From positions 15,213,001 to 15,277,000 of the forward strand of contig CM062205.1 of the NCBI GenBank assembly GCA_031216445.1: 64,000 nt of DNA. Reading direction: 5' to 3'. The translations under genes and the position numbers were made by a program. Below the pieces are notes generated by a model, which saw only the letters and a list, made by a program, of their open reading frames with translations, did not search any database and was not told the DNA's origin. Origin of the DNA: Lateolabrax maculatus (Eukaryota; Chordata; Actinopteri; Acropomatiformes; Lateolabracidae). Of this stretch, positions 1 to 13,701 are shown piece by piece (the stretch's first letter is position 1; the number at the start of each line of letters is the position of its first letter).

Positions 1-829
1 TAAACAGCAAGGACAGATGGCTGTTTTAATTATAGATTTTACTACAGTTTCTGTCTCGCTTTTACTTTCACTAACAGCTATAATTCCAGACGATGTCAAC
101 AATAAGTTGATTAACTCGATTAAGAATAAGTCGTATCAAACAGAGGTAGCCTGCTTGTAGCTTATCACAGTGATGCTCCATTTTAAGACCATTAGATCCA
201 TTTCTTATTGATAACTGTAAATCCATCATGACGTTTAGCTGCATGTCTGACTGTGCCAAGACCTTGAAAACACTTCAATTTGTTTTTTTACAAAGCTATA
301 GAGATATGTATAAATACGTATTAAAGTAGTGTATGTGCTTATTTCTGGACACACTACCCCAACAAATGCGCATACAAAAATACAATGTTGAAAATAGGAT
401 ATTTATTTAATATAGGTAAAAGGTCAGTGGAAGGCAGGCTAATTTCTACTTTAGTTAATTGCTGAGATGTTATTCTGATGATGGATCATTGGATATGGAT
501 TCATTGACTGATTATTTATGTTTTGATGGCTTATAGACCTTTCTCTATAGCCCTGTTGGATATACCTGGTATAATCAACAATAATTCAAACTCGCAAAGA
601 AGAGTAAGGGTGCACTTTATCTGGCAAGTCACTTACTGTTAAAATCTAACCTCCTCTGGGTGAAACGGTTTATTGAAAATCATTTCTTAACAATTCCAAA
701 CGTTGCTCCCTTTTAGTTTACATCAAAGCACGTCCCGTTCTGCTCCTATTTGAGTCTTATTTTCCCCTTTTCTCACAATCCTGTTTTGTGGAGGAATGCA
801 GGCCTGAGCCAGCTGTGTGTCCTATCCCG

Positions 830-1070
830 GCCCAGCTGTGTTGATCTAACGCGCCAGTCCCAGACATGCTGGCGCCAGCCTCCCGACGTCATCCATTCAC
901 CCCGACGCGCACTCCCCTCTTTGGCAGACGGCCCGCCCTCCCCCGTCCACCAGCAGAAGGGAGAGCAGCAGAGGCGCTCGGAGATCCAATTGGCTGACCA
1001 GGTCTGTCACTCACGGACACGGATCTACGCCCCCCCTCCCCCTCGCGTCCCCTCCTCCCGTCTGCAGTTG
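830..1070. promoter_or_regulatory. CpG-dense patch, candidate promoter or CpG island
   Basis: CpGs are much denser here than in the flanks. It contains a CRE-like GACGTCAT (about 884-891), a back-to-back CCAATTGG giving CCAAT on both strands (about 985-992), and C-rich runs. No linked exon was recognised. Confidence 0.35.
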
Positions 1071-2006
1071 GACAGATTAAAGAGAAAAAAAACCTCTCCA
1101 AATACTCCATAACTTGTGTAATGACGAATGCGCCCAACACGGCCTGGAGACCAGTCTCTTCATTAAAAGTGACAGGAAAGCAGCGGCGTGTGATCATTAT
1201 TAAAGCCAGGACGAGTCCAAATCTGACTTTACACCGTCAAGCAGGCTCATGTAGTTTTTGCTCAAAGCGGTTGCTCAACGGTCCCCGGGTGCCAGAATGG
1301 TAGCCTGTATGTGCTCACGAGATATTTTGCAACCACTGTGAGCATCTCACCCACTCAGAACTGAGGGTTTGAACTATCCATTTTAAGTTAAATTGTATTA
1401 CGACAGCAGTCTACAGTCTGATCTCCATTCCGGACACATTTGTGCGTAAATGCGCACGGCTGGAGATATCCTCCCCATCATGCAGAGGTTTCACAGATGT
1501 TCAAGTCACTGCCTTCCTACTGGCAGTCACACCCCCCCCCCCGCATCCTCCCCACAGCCGTTGACCCTGTACGACAAGTCACTCAGCAACCTCACTTTAG
1601 AGCAAACCACAATATTGAACCGTGAGACAGGACCTCAGTCCATTGCTATTTCAGAGATATGTTGTGTGAGCGGTGCAGAGTATCCAAACAGGACTTTGAC
1701 CTTAAATATCTGTCTTAAATATGTCAAGGGGAGGACAAATATTGCCCCAAACTTCCCAGGTCTGGTGGGAAAACAACTGTTTGTATTTGCTGACTGGGCA
1801 AACTGCTTTGTCAAAACTAAAGGCTCCATGTGGAGTAGACGTCGACATCCCATTTGATTTTGATGATCCACAGAAAGCACTGATCCGTAGTCATTTTTTA
1901 GGGACTGGGAGCTATTTCTAGGAAATCAAAAATGCCAGCGGAGTATTTTTCCTCCCATGACAGCGCTCGTCTGCAGATTCCAGAGTTCTCAGAGCGTAAA
2001 TCTGTG

Positions 2007-2007
<1 letters not shown>

Positions 2008-2042
<35 letters not shown>
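2008..2042. repeat. (CA)n microsatellite
   Basis: Uninterrupted CA, 35 bp. Confidence 0.97.
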
Positions 2043-2046
<4 letters not shown>

Positions 2047-5000
2047 TAGTGTGTCTGAGCAGGGATCAGGTGCTTGTCGGAAAGGCCCCGGACACAATCG
2101 GGTCTCTCTTTCAATGGATGGGAGAATTCCGAGCCTGGCGTCAGTGAGTCTGCCTCACTCCCCGCCCTCCCTCTCCCTCTCCCCGCTCCTCCGTGCAGCT
2201 GGACGCAGACAATCAAGCCATCAACAATCGCCATGCATAATTAGCAGCGCCCCCTCCTCTCTTCTCCTCTCAATTAAATTTAAATCCATTATATTTTTAT
2301 TGACAGCCAAATACTACTAAGGAGGTAAAAAATACAATAATACAATAATAATAAGCCTAAACATCTGTTCTACTTCCATGACTGAATGTGTGTATTTCCA
2401 TACCTGCAGGGTCTAAATCCCCCCCACTCGTTTTTACCTCTCAAAGCACCTCTCAACATAAACAGAGTGTCTCTTTTTACCTCTGGTAACAACAGAACAG
2501 AGTGTGGAGTAATGAGGGTCATCTTGTGAGATGAGACAGAGGGGGTAAACCACCATACTGTCATGTGGAGAGGCAGTGTTGTATATGGAGGGGTATCTTT
2601 TTCATCCACAAGTGCAAGCCCATCTTGGGGGGGATAATTAAGTGGCATGAAACACACTGAAACTTAATTCTTTGTATCCCTGGTGTGTGTCGTGCAGGAT
2701 TCCTCTGCTCCTCCTCTGCTCCCTGTTTTCACTCCGTCCTTCATGAAAGACGCTACAGTCTCCATCAGCTTTGAACAGCCTACAGATCCCAAGCTTTTGT
2801 CCCAAGTGACCCAGGCAGTGACATGACATTTTTATGCACATTGTTGATTTGTACTGGTCACTTGTTATTTATGTTTGAGTCTCTTGTTCAAGCTGGTGCA
2901 TAATGATCATGCTTGATTTTTACATGAGAGGGTACCCAATGTATTAAGAAAGAGACTCACCCACGCACTTCATTCATTGGTTCAGTCACTCACCCACTTT
3001 GTGCCCATTGTGGCTGCTCGGAAGCATTGCAAATTTTACACACCAGGATCAGGATTGTTCATTTGTCTCTTCTGTGCGACTTTTAACCAACTGTATGTCT
3101 ATGACACTGTGGTTGTCTGGTTAATTCTAAAATATAGTGTATCTTGGTTGAGCCAATTATTAGTAGACCAAAATGGGCTACTAACGGACAAAGTGTAAAC
3201 ATAGTACACACAAATTTGTTCTTCCAATAACAGTTGGGTATAGTAAAATAAAAAAAAATTTGTGCGTGATTTTAGTCTGTACCTGTGTTGTCGTGTTGCC
3301 ACTGCATGCGCTTTCTCTCCCTGATGGTTTGAGCAATTCGTCTTTGCAACGGTAGAAAAATCCATTAACATGTAGCCACTTGTGACACATGATCAGTTTA
3401 CTCATCACAAGGAGTACTGCACAGTCAGTAAAACAGATGCATGATGTCTTCTGTGGCTGTGGAGGAGCTTCTTCAAGTCTGAAGAAATAACCGTGCTAAC
3501 GTCATAATGATGTCATCAGGGATATCTTGGCTTGGAGGCTACACATTTTTTGACAGAAAGTCTACGTTACAAGCGTGTGTGGAGTTTGAAAGGTATGGGC
3601 ATTTACCTGGCAAGGAGCATATACAAAAGACATGCTGTAGAGTTGCCAAATGGGAACAGTATGATCCAGCAGTTTTGGATCTTTCAGGACAGAGTGTATC
3701 TTGGCCTTTGCTGCTTCAATTTAGAAATGCATATACTTTATGGTAGTGGAATAATAAATAATAAAACAGTATAAAAATGCTTTTTTTTTATCAGGATAGG
3801 ATCTGGTGTGAGCTATTGTCTGTCTCAACTTTATTTAAATGCAGTTTGGATATGGACAGAAAGTTTGAATAGGGCTTCTGTATCTTTAATTTGCTAGCAA
3901 ATGGAATCACTTGATGACATTTTCCAGTAGAGTAAAAAATCAATCAGTGGCAAAGGTGATGGTCCATTAAACATACCTTGACAGAGATACCGGCAGCAGT
4001 CCAAATGTGTTAATGTGGTGATTGGAGATAGCACACATACTAAACCACAACACCTAGCAGAAGTCAGTAACAGAAGGCAATAGTTTCACTCTACTGTGGA
4101 TGCCCATTGTGGGAACTTTGCTGTTGTCATTATCATGTTGTCAGGTGGCCCTGGTCTATGTCCTTGGGAGTGAATATTTTACTGGACCATACCAGAATAA
4201 ATGGAGGCCATACAACTGTATTGCAGGTGGGACACAAGCCACAGAAGGCCATAAAGCCCATGGCCACCCCATAGGGCCAAAACAAGCTGACTGCTATGTT
4301 CAGTGTTACTAGGTGGGTGGAGAGGCTGCCAGCTGTTGGTGACACTATTGTTTTGTCGTTTTTCATCGTCCCTGACTGAACGGAACGGCCCGTTTATTCT
4401 GCAGCCATCCATTGAGGATAAACATCTGGCTTTGTGTAAGTTGGTTAAGGTCAGACTTTGTGATCATGGTTGGGGCCAGTTGGTGTAGGCTAGGGTGACC
4501 TGATTAGTCACAACACCCTCCATCATTCCTGTCCAGCAACTTGAAACAGGTTTTGAATTTGAATTATATATGGTGAATCAAGTGACTTTTTCGTTCTTCA
4601 GCCTGCCCAACATACTGTCAAGCAGTCAGACTGAGTCAGAATGATTATTTACAGCCACTCTAGAGCTGACAGTGAACTTGGTGCTGTAGTTTTCCACTGG
4701 ATGACCATTAATGGAAGCACTGCAGGCTCTAATCTCTCTTGTAAAACCATTCCTCTGTTTTCAAAACTGCAAATAAACACCAGAATGAGTGTCTGCAGAC
4801 AGCACAGAGACAAGCTGTCTGTGTCTGCTAGTTGTCTCCACATTGCCAGGGAAGAATTAGTCTGATCCGCATCCAGGACTCTCTCAGTGTGGAGCTACAT
4901 CCTTAATCGTTAACCCAAATCAAGACCTATGCAACCATTTGCAGATGACTACCAGATGATGACCACAATAATTACAAAATCCTCTTGTGTAATTGCTGTA

Positions 5001-6170
5001 TTTACTGTTGTTTTTCAAGTGGGACATTTTTAAATACACTTTTAACTCAGTTGAACTAGAATTTTGACCTTGTAATTACGGACTGTCTGGGTCCATACTT
5101 TGTGAGACCCCACACAGAGTGTGGCCTGTACATAAAGACGCAAAGAGTATTTGAGAGTGGGATCCAAATCCATTCCTGCACTTTGGCTTCAGTTTACTCC
5201 AAACAAAGTCCATTTTGGCCACTAAACTGCTCTTTAATATGATGCTGGGAGAAAATAGAAGTATTCGGACCGCAGCTTTATCTGTTCGTTTAAAGACACC
5301 CAAGCTAGATGGAGAAGAAGCCAGCAAATTGAGTTGGAAAGGACTGAAATGGAAATAAACTAATACCAACATTTTTGACCAATTACAATGGTGCATTAGG
5401 TTGCAATGAATGAGGTTGGATTAAAATTTTGACAGGTTCAACTGGCAGGCCCGTGCACGTCAAGGCGATCAAGGCCAAACACGGCTCTTCATTCGGTTCG
5501 CAGACCCCACACAACGCAAGTTCATGCACGTGTTTTGTGAGGAGGCGTCATGGACTGGGAGAGTGAGATGGAGAGATACAAACAGGAAATGTGTGCTGGT
5601 GATCAGGAAGCAGAGTCCAATGAAGAGAACAAGCTGAAAGAGGCAGAAAACATTAGTGTGGAAAATGACTGCAGGAGAAACTTGAGGGCGAGCGACAGAA
5701 AGGAGAAAGAGACACTCAGACCGCGAAAGAAAGAGAGGGATTGAGAGAAAGAAAGACATAGAGGAGCCTGACTGCTGCTGCAGGGGTTCAGCTGGTCAGG
5801 CTTCAGAGACAAATAGACAGAGGCCATTAGGTCCCTGGTGGGTATCTCTGCACCTGTGTGTGTGTCATGTGTTTCTAGGTCAAGTAGGTCCCTGAAATCT
5901 AAGATGAGCTGCAGAAGCGACTTTCTCCTTCTGTCACCGGCATTGTCTTCTTTTAACACTTTTTCTTTCCTCTGTTCCCCCGCCCCCTACACCCATACAC
6001 ATGCACTGTATTTCCAGCACATGTCCTTGTACAAAGGGATATATGTAAGCACACATGCATGAGCACACACACGCACACACACACTGGCCTGCCCTCCTCA
6101 TCTCTCGTCTCTGCCTTGTGCAGCTAATGAATTGAAACAGTGGGGACTGAGACATGATACACAGCTGATT

Positions 6171-6202
6171 CCCCCCCCCCCCCCCCCCCCCCCGCCCCGC
6201 TC

Positions 6203-6239
<37 letters not shown>
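6171..6239. repeat. Poly(C)23 plus (CA)n compound repeat
   Basis: C run at 6171-6193 and CA at 6206-6239, separated by a short C-rich spacer. Confidence 0.97.
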
Positions 6240-6241
<2 letters not shown>

Positions 6242-6520
6242 ACCCTCTCTTAATCTGGGTCAGTGGTGCCCCTCTTGGTCACCCCTGGCGGAGCCCTCCA
6301 GACAGAGGGGGCAGAGTGGGAGCAGAGAGGTCTGGACTCTCAGTGACCTGATTAAAAGCTCTTACACAGACTACTGAGCTCCGTAGCCAATCACAACACA
6401 ACACACACCCTGGCCTTGCCACTGCACTGTCGCTCACTCTGTCTGGCTGTCATATACTTGACTGCTAATGTGCTTTTTCCATTTAGAGTGATTTATATTC
6501 TCTTATACATGACAGTGATT

Positions 6521-6534
6521 CCCCCCCCCCCCCC
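6521..6534. repeat. Poly(C)14
   Basis: Homopolymer. Confidence 0.95.
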
Positions 6535-7895
6535 AACGCTAACATACCCTCTTCCTCTTCCAAGGAAGTTTTAATCACGGTGGTGTGGTGAGCACAGCAT
6601 CATGTGGACTGAGGGAAAATGGACACTCTGCCAGCTGGTCAGCTCTGCATTGTCATGTTCAGCTGGGCATCATGGAGCGAGTCTTAATTGGGTTTTGAGT
6701 GTTAAACCATCAACAACACATCATGTCACTAAAATTGGAATGGTCCTGTGTGTTTGTCTTCCGCTGTGGGAGTTTTTAAAACTTATTGCTGTTCTTGTTC
6801 TGTCTGTGAAACATTTTAGGCCTTGACTCAAAATTTTAAAAAACATCCTCCCACAATGCACCTCAGTCACTGCTGCTTATGAACAGTGCTAAGCAAGAAT
6901 GCTTTACAATCGGTGTAAAGTACCGTTTCTGAGAATAAAAGATGAAGTAACACAACCATGAGTCACTCCCAAAGAGAGTAACACTACCAGGAAATGCCTA
7001 AATCTGTTTAGCCATGTCTGGTTTATGTGCATTGTTTTATGGACATATCCTGCTAACATTCCCTGGCTACTCTGTAATTTGCTGAAAATATCCTCACACC
7101 ACTAAGTTAAGAATCTGGCCAATGTGGAAGGTCAAACCCACTCAAGATTTCTAAAAATATTGCTTCCTCCGATTCCTCAGAATGGCCAAACGAGGAATAT
7201 GGTCTGTAGGAGCCAGTTCTCACAGATTGGAAGCACTTGGGCTTAAAAATAGAGAAAAATTATATTTATATGGCAGACAGAAAATAATATTTTAAAAAAT
7301 GTTATCTTTATAGGCCTATATATATGAAAATATGTCACTCTAGAAACAATGTTTTTTTTAAATCTGGATAATCCAAACACCTCGAGTGTGGAGTTGTCAC
7401 AGGGATTATTTCTTGGTAGAGACTGCTTCCAATTAAAACTGTTCACAATGAGGTCTGTGATTTATCAGGACATTGTTTTTGGAAAAGACACAAAATGTTT
7501 TAACTGTCATTTTTTCTATCCCCAAACCCAATTCACCTCCATTGTATTGGGTTGGATGTAGTAATCATTGAGAGGGTGTCCTGTTAGTGAAGCAGTTTAA
7601 TGCCATGCTCAGACAGACATAAACACTGCGTTATAAAATACAGGAAACTCATTCATTTCAGTGATACCACTATACTGACGCATTGAGGACACCAGTGCAG
7701 GGCATAAAAAAGGTCATCTCATTGTATTATTAACCTAAGCACTGGGCAGTGTTTTAGTGTCTGATAAACTAAATTTCTCCAATGTTGTAGATGTGTGTAT
7801 AATACATCCGCAATTATATATACATATAGATACATATATATACTTTATCTGGCTGTTCTTGATCATATTTTACTTTCTCATTTCCTACCTGTAGC

Positions 7896-7896
<1 letters not shown>

Positions 7897-7929
<33 letters not shown>
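7897..7929. repeat. (CA)n microsatellite
   Basis: Uninterrupted CA, 33 bp. Confidence 0.97.
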
Positions 7930-7935
<6 letters not shown>

Positions 7936-8516
7936 AACCTTCCCTGTTCAGTTCAAGGTTGGAAACTTTGTCATATGTCATCACCCTCTCTCTTTGTTTA
8001 CTGTCTATGCACGTATACTATCACATTAAAGGCTAAAGTATCTCTTTTCTATTTCTTTTTTCACCTCACAGTTGGATACCTCAAACCTTGGCAAATAAAA
8101 CAAAGATTATCTGCGTGGCAGCATACCAGAGAAATAGTGAAGGCAGAGACAGAGACTGTTGGGTCAGGCTGATGACCTCAACACACTGATAAGCTTCAGA
8201 GTGAAGGACACAGAGCAGCTCCTTTGGCCAAAACAAGCGATAGGACTGACAAAGCCCAGTTTATCAGAGGCGAGAACTAGTGTTAAACTGATAGAAATCA
8301 CCTCTGTATTCACAAAAAGCACAGATGTAAAGTTTTCTTTCCCCACGTGGGTTTCATGTTGAGTATCAGCAGAGGATAAAAGTGTGGAGGATTCTGTCAG
8401 ATGAGACATCACCTTTATCTAATCACTGTTAATATAGCCAACAGTGGCATTTTGTAACTGAATAGGCCTCAGCCTAACGCGACAGACAAGCTATGACAAT
8501 GTTAGTGGTCAATCAA

Positions 8517-8517
<1 letters not shown>

Positions 8518-8558
<41 letters not shown>
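8518..8558. repeat. (GT)n microsatellite
   Basis: Uninterrupted GT, 41 bp. Confidence 0.97.
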
Positions 8559-8559
<1 letters not shown>

Positions 8560-9666
8560 CATTCACATCACAGCAGCCCTATAATGACTGTTTAACAACC
8601 TGAGTAGTGCTCACCTGTGTCAACGCGTTGAGTGACTGAGTTAATTATTGTCCTCTAGACGTCTGCAAGGCCTCAGAGAGACAGAGAGATTACAGAGGAC
8701 AAACTGAAGATTAGATAAACCGAGAAGCTACCATTCTTTTACGCTGCGAGACTAATCGATCTCCAGATCTACGTTCCATGCTGCTGTTTAAATATCACAG
8801 ATAAGCAACAGCATCAGTGCTGTTATTCACGCTCATTTAAGATAATGCTCATAAATGACTTTTCTGTTCATGCCAGATGTGTGCCCCCCTTGTTAGGGAG
8901 GCAGATGATTCCACCCTCCCCGACCAACAACAACACTCCAATGTTAGGCTAACCTCCTGGTGACTTTGCCGCAGCATCTGGCAAACGTTAGACTTCACCT
9001 GAACCCACCGTTTAAGCTGTAATCTGAGCAGCGTTCTTACAGATGCGGCTTTAGAAGGCAAAGCTGGGTGTGTGTATGTGTGTGCAAGTGTGTGTGCAAT
9101 CATGTATCTACTTTTGCATCTGTGTGCTCTCTGGGCTCAGCTCGACTCGCACGGTTTAAAAAGACAATTGCTCGGTTCAGGATGGGAACCAAAGAAGCCG
9201 GTGCAGGCACAGCAGGGGAGCCCTTTTCACAGTGCGCACAATAACCACCCAGCCCCAGAGAACACAGTGTCTGGCTTGCCTTGTGAACACACAGCAATGA
9301 CAGTGTGCTGCGCACGTGGTCGAGACGGGTCTATGTGTCCTTTTGTTAGCAGCAACTGATAAGTGAAGGGAAAAAAAGAGGGGGAAAAAAAAGCAAAAAC
9401 AGACAAGACCTATAAGACAATAATACTACACTCCCTGCACAGCTGGCATATTTTCTGAGAAGCTATTTCCTGTGAAAAAATTCTGACACAGGAATAATGA
9501 TGGCTTTGATTGGGCCCCAGTTAACGGGAGGCACTTCCTGTTCCTTTGTATTGGTTTCATTGTGAGGCGATGGGGTGGGAGGGGGAGGAGGAGGCGAGGC
9601 AGGGTTTGAGGGAAACAGCTGCTGGAGATGACACAGTCAAGAACATCCCTGTGACCCCCCACCCCT

Positions 9667-9692
9667 GCACACACACACACACGCGCGCGCAC
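9667..9692. repeat. (CA)n-(CG)n alternating tract
   Basis: CA units run directly into CGCGCGCGC, alternating pyrimidine-purine throughout. Confidence 0.95.
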
Positions 9693-12600
9693 AAAACGAC
9701 ACTCATTCGCGCACTGTCACCTCGTTCGCGCTGGTAAACCTGTACGTTTGGTTTCAACCTAACTGTCGGCCCAGTTAAATCTCCACTTAACTTCCAGGAT
9801 AAGTTGAGCCAAAGTCAGGCTATGCCCATGAAGCGTTTACTCTAAATTCACCAGACATATGTCACTCAGATATCAGCTTTTCAGGCCATCATGGCATCTC
9901 AAACACACTTCAATCAGTCGTTGACGCCTGTCATCTCTGAGTCCTGGCAAACGAGAATATCTAGATTAGTGTGGCTCGAGTCAGACAACAGAGGGATAAT
10001 ACCTACTGCCCCCACTTACAAGAAACAAGGGTCAAACTGAATTTCCAAGTAATATTGAGAATGTCTTTCAACCTACTGTGAAGACCAGATGAATGGGGGT
10101 TACCTCAACCATTCAGTATTAGTCAAACTGTGGATTATTACACTCTGCATTTCCTGTGATTGTTTCAGCACATGCCACATTGCCCTATGTATCACCAATG
10201 TGCCACCACAATAGCATATAAAAACTATACAAAAAGTTGTGAGCAGTATTTAGCCCGGGTTTGAACGAATTATTGCCACAACAAAACTGTGAACAATTGT
10301 GCAGCTTCCACAGCAGTGACGTTTTTTTAAATCTTATATAAAATCAGCAGTGAGACCAAATATAGCTCAACTTTTGAGTGGTATTTTCTGGTTAAAAGAA
10401 AAAGCTGTTACAAAATCTTGCGGAAAGTTTAGGGGTTGACTTGTCTGTTGCTTTTTTCACATTTCTAAGGGAAGTCTCACTTTTTATCTGTAAAGGAAAG
10501 TCTGTGGTTCTCAAGTTAATTGCTGCAAAAGCAGATGTGCGTTGCATTTATTTCTCTTTCAGAGAATCTAACACAAACCTTTGTTTGCATCCTCTTTGGA
10601 AAAGTTATAAGTTTGACAACTTGCAAGGCACAACTCATATGCAGGTATTTGAATGCTCGCACATAAGCACACACTTGTGCTTTTATGCATACACACAATA
10701 GATACACACCCACATTTTCTATCTGAGTGAGGTTTTCCATTAGTGTTTTTGCAGAGATCACAGGTTGTTCTGTTTCCTGCCACACAATGTTTCGCCACAG
10801 AAGCTAACCAGTGTTCATGCTCTCTCTGCTATGCATTGAAGATGATCACTGGAAAATCATCAGCACAATGCACACACACACACCTACCACAAACACAGAT
10901 GCATGAACACAAACACAGTTGCTGTTCAGCTCTATCTTGCATTGCATTTATAGTGGGAGAGCACATATATGTGATGTTTAGTCTGTTCCAAAACAAAAAC
11001 AGATTTTCAAAATCTGATCATTTTCAACTTAGTTTTCTTTTCACTTTGTTTTTTTGTACTTTTCTCATCTCATTTATAAGCTTTCTCTCACCTCCTTTCC
11101 TCTACCCCCTGCCTTTTTCATGTTCTTTTTTTTTTTTTTTTTACCTCTATACCTTCCTCGTACTCTGTTTTCTTTTCTCTTTCCCACCTCTCATCCCTCT
11201 CTCCAGCAGTGCCAGTCTCTGAGGAGGGCTGATGTGAGCTCCAGATGTTGAAGTAGACTGGCTGGAGACAGAGAGGGCAGAGGGCTTCCCCGTACCTCCC
11301 TCTCTTCTTCTTCTCTTTCTCCTTCTCCTCTCCTCCCCTCACACTTACATTACTTGATGTTTTTCTGTTTTGTTGGATCCCCTTGGCTGCTGTGGCTTCA
11401 CGCAGTTGCTTACTTTTGCCTTATTTTAAGAGAATCTCTGTTTATGAGAATACAAATATGTTTCAAATATTATTTACTTAGCAATTTATATATTTTTATT
11501 TGTATTCATATTAACTGCATATGAGCTAAAATGTATGATTATCCCCCTACAACCATACAACAGAATACCAACTACAACATCATCATAATCATCATCATTT
11601 TCTATGGAAAGATTTTGTGCTACATAGTATTTGTTTATTTATTTGGGAAAAAAATGTAAATGAGTGAAAGTGAGTGAAAGTCTACCCATACAATACTCTC
11701 TCTCTCTTAGTTTCAAAACAAATGTTGAAGTTGTTGTCCTCACATAAAGTCTTATGGGTTGGGTCAGGGGTCATCTAGCCTCTAAAGATACTATCTATCT
11801 GTATATGAGCATCCATCAATCACTGTGGATACAATGTCACCTTCCTCACCTCTTGTCCCATACTGCATTTCTTCTTCTCCTCCTCACCCCTGCTCTCTGT
11901 CATCCATTCGGGGTCCTGCGTTCACTCACCCAGTCCCTTTCTTCGACCCCCTCGCTGGTGCTTCCTTCAAAGGACGCATTGATCACCGGCGGACACAGAT
12001 AGACATTTAAGGGAGTTGCACTGGTTTCTCTGTGTGAATGTGTCTTTGCAGCAGCAGGGGTCACACTGTGAAATTAGGCTGCATGCCGGGGCTAATTGAA
12101 CTCAGGGGTCACTAACGTGCATCGTTGCCCGTGCACATTACTTAGCATATCTTAATCTACTGATAAGATTGTGTGTGTGTTACAGGTAATTTGAAGTAAA
12201 AATAACAAACTTAACAACAAGGTAGCTGTTAGATAAGTGGAGGAAAGATGAGAGTTTAGTGGTTTCAAGTGTTATTGCTTTACGTTACGGGAAGAGTGCA
12301 ACTTTCACAGTTTGCTGCCAAAAAAAACACTGAAATGTTGATTCTATTTAATTAGACAAACGCATGCTTGGTGATAGTACAGGAGGTTTGGAATTTGATG
12401 CAGTTTGTCATGTAACAACTCGTACAAACAGTATATACACATACAAATATGTAAAAAGAAACTGGCAAGTATTTTTAAGTACTTGTTAAAGGAATAAATG
12501 TAGAAGCTAGAAAACCCAGATGAACAATTTCACACAGATCTCAAGACTCCTTTCAGGCAATTTTTCCCCCTTGATGCCTTGGCTGTTTTCTTCTATATAT

Positions 12601-13670
12601 ACGAGACCACAAATCCTCTAACTCAATTTCATATACTTGTCACTCTCAAAATAGACTGTTCACATTATCTTTACAGCCACATGAAGAAACACCAATAACT
12701 AACCCAACTCCACTCCGCACTCGCACACAAATGTCTATCTATTCAAAGGTCACATTAGGTAGCAATTGGACATTTTGAAATAGCTGCTAAATCCACTTTG
12801 CTGTAATTAGAGCACTTACCAGCACACCAATGTGTAATGCATTAGTCCGGTCACTTCTACGCAATTAAGACTGGTTTCATTTCACCTGCTGTGACCCGAC
12901 ATCTCCTGAATATTATTAAGAAGCAGCTATTCTGGATTTCCTGTGAGAATTAGAAAACACAGAATAAGGCCACAGTTAGTAGTTCATACAGTTCTTATCA
13001 AGAACTCAGTTAAAATGAGAATGTAACTTTTGCTGAACAGCCATCAGCCCGGCTACAAGTGACAATTGCAGGATAATAAGCTAGAAAAAGGTTGTGTTTT
13101 ATTGCGTATGAATTTAACTTTTACTGGTCTACTGTATATTTAAAACGTAAGGAGTGATCAAACGAATAAACAGAAAACCATTTATTTTCTGTTAAATACA
13201 ATAACCTTACAATCTTCACATTATATACTACATTCTACGGCAAAGACTTGGTTTTAAATCTCTTACCCTCCAAAGAATGAAGGAAAGCGTATATTAGGAA
13301 CTGATCTACTCAGTTACTGCTTTGATGCTGACCCACATCGTCCTGCCTGCCTTCTTATCAACTGACCACAACTCTGACTGACATGCTGATGGAGGATCAG
13401 TGTTTGTGTGTGTTGCCTCTACATGCAGACGAGCAGACATTCTCTGCCTCCTTTGCTCATCTGGAGCAAAGGCTCAAGAGTTGCAACAGTGTCGATGATG
13501 AATTTAATCGCGTGTGTGTGTGTGACCGTGAGTATTTGTGTGCATGGTGTGCTTGATGCCCTCGTGCTCCCCTTCCCTCTGTTGCAGTTCTCTTTGGCTT
13601 GACCTTTGACCTGGTCATTTGACCTTCCTAGTGCTGACTGCTTCTTGGTCGTCCAGCTGTGAAATAGACT

Positions 13671-13701
13671 GTGTGTGTGTGTGTGTGTTTGTGTGTGTGT
13701 G
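13671..13701. repeat. (GT)n microsatellite
   Basis: GT repeat with one TT interruption. Confidence 0.95.

Larger units (their letters stand above)
1..5400. other. Non-coding region, left edge
   Basis: No gene was recognised. Contents are a CpG-dense patch (830-1070), (CA)n at 2008-2042 and an AT-rich block with homeobox-like sites at 2213-2330. The remaining sequence is AT-rich with scattered stops in all frames. Confidence 0.6.
5401..12020. other. Non-coding region with dense simple repeats
   Basis: Contains poly(C) at 6171-6193 and 6521-6534, (CA)n at 6206 and 7897, (GT)n at 8518, a CA/CG alternating tract at 9667-9692, poly(T) at about 11128-11142 and pyrimidine-rich stretches (11.0-11.35 kb). 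No gene was recognised. Confidence 0.6.
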
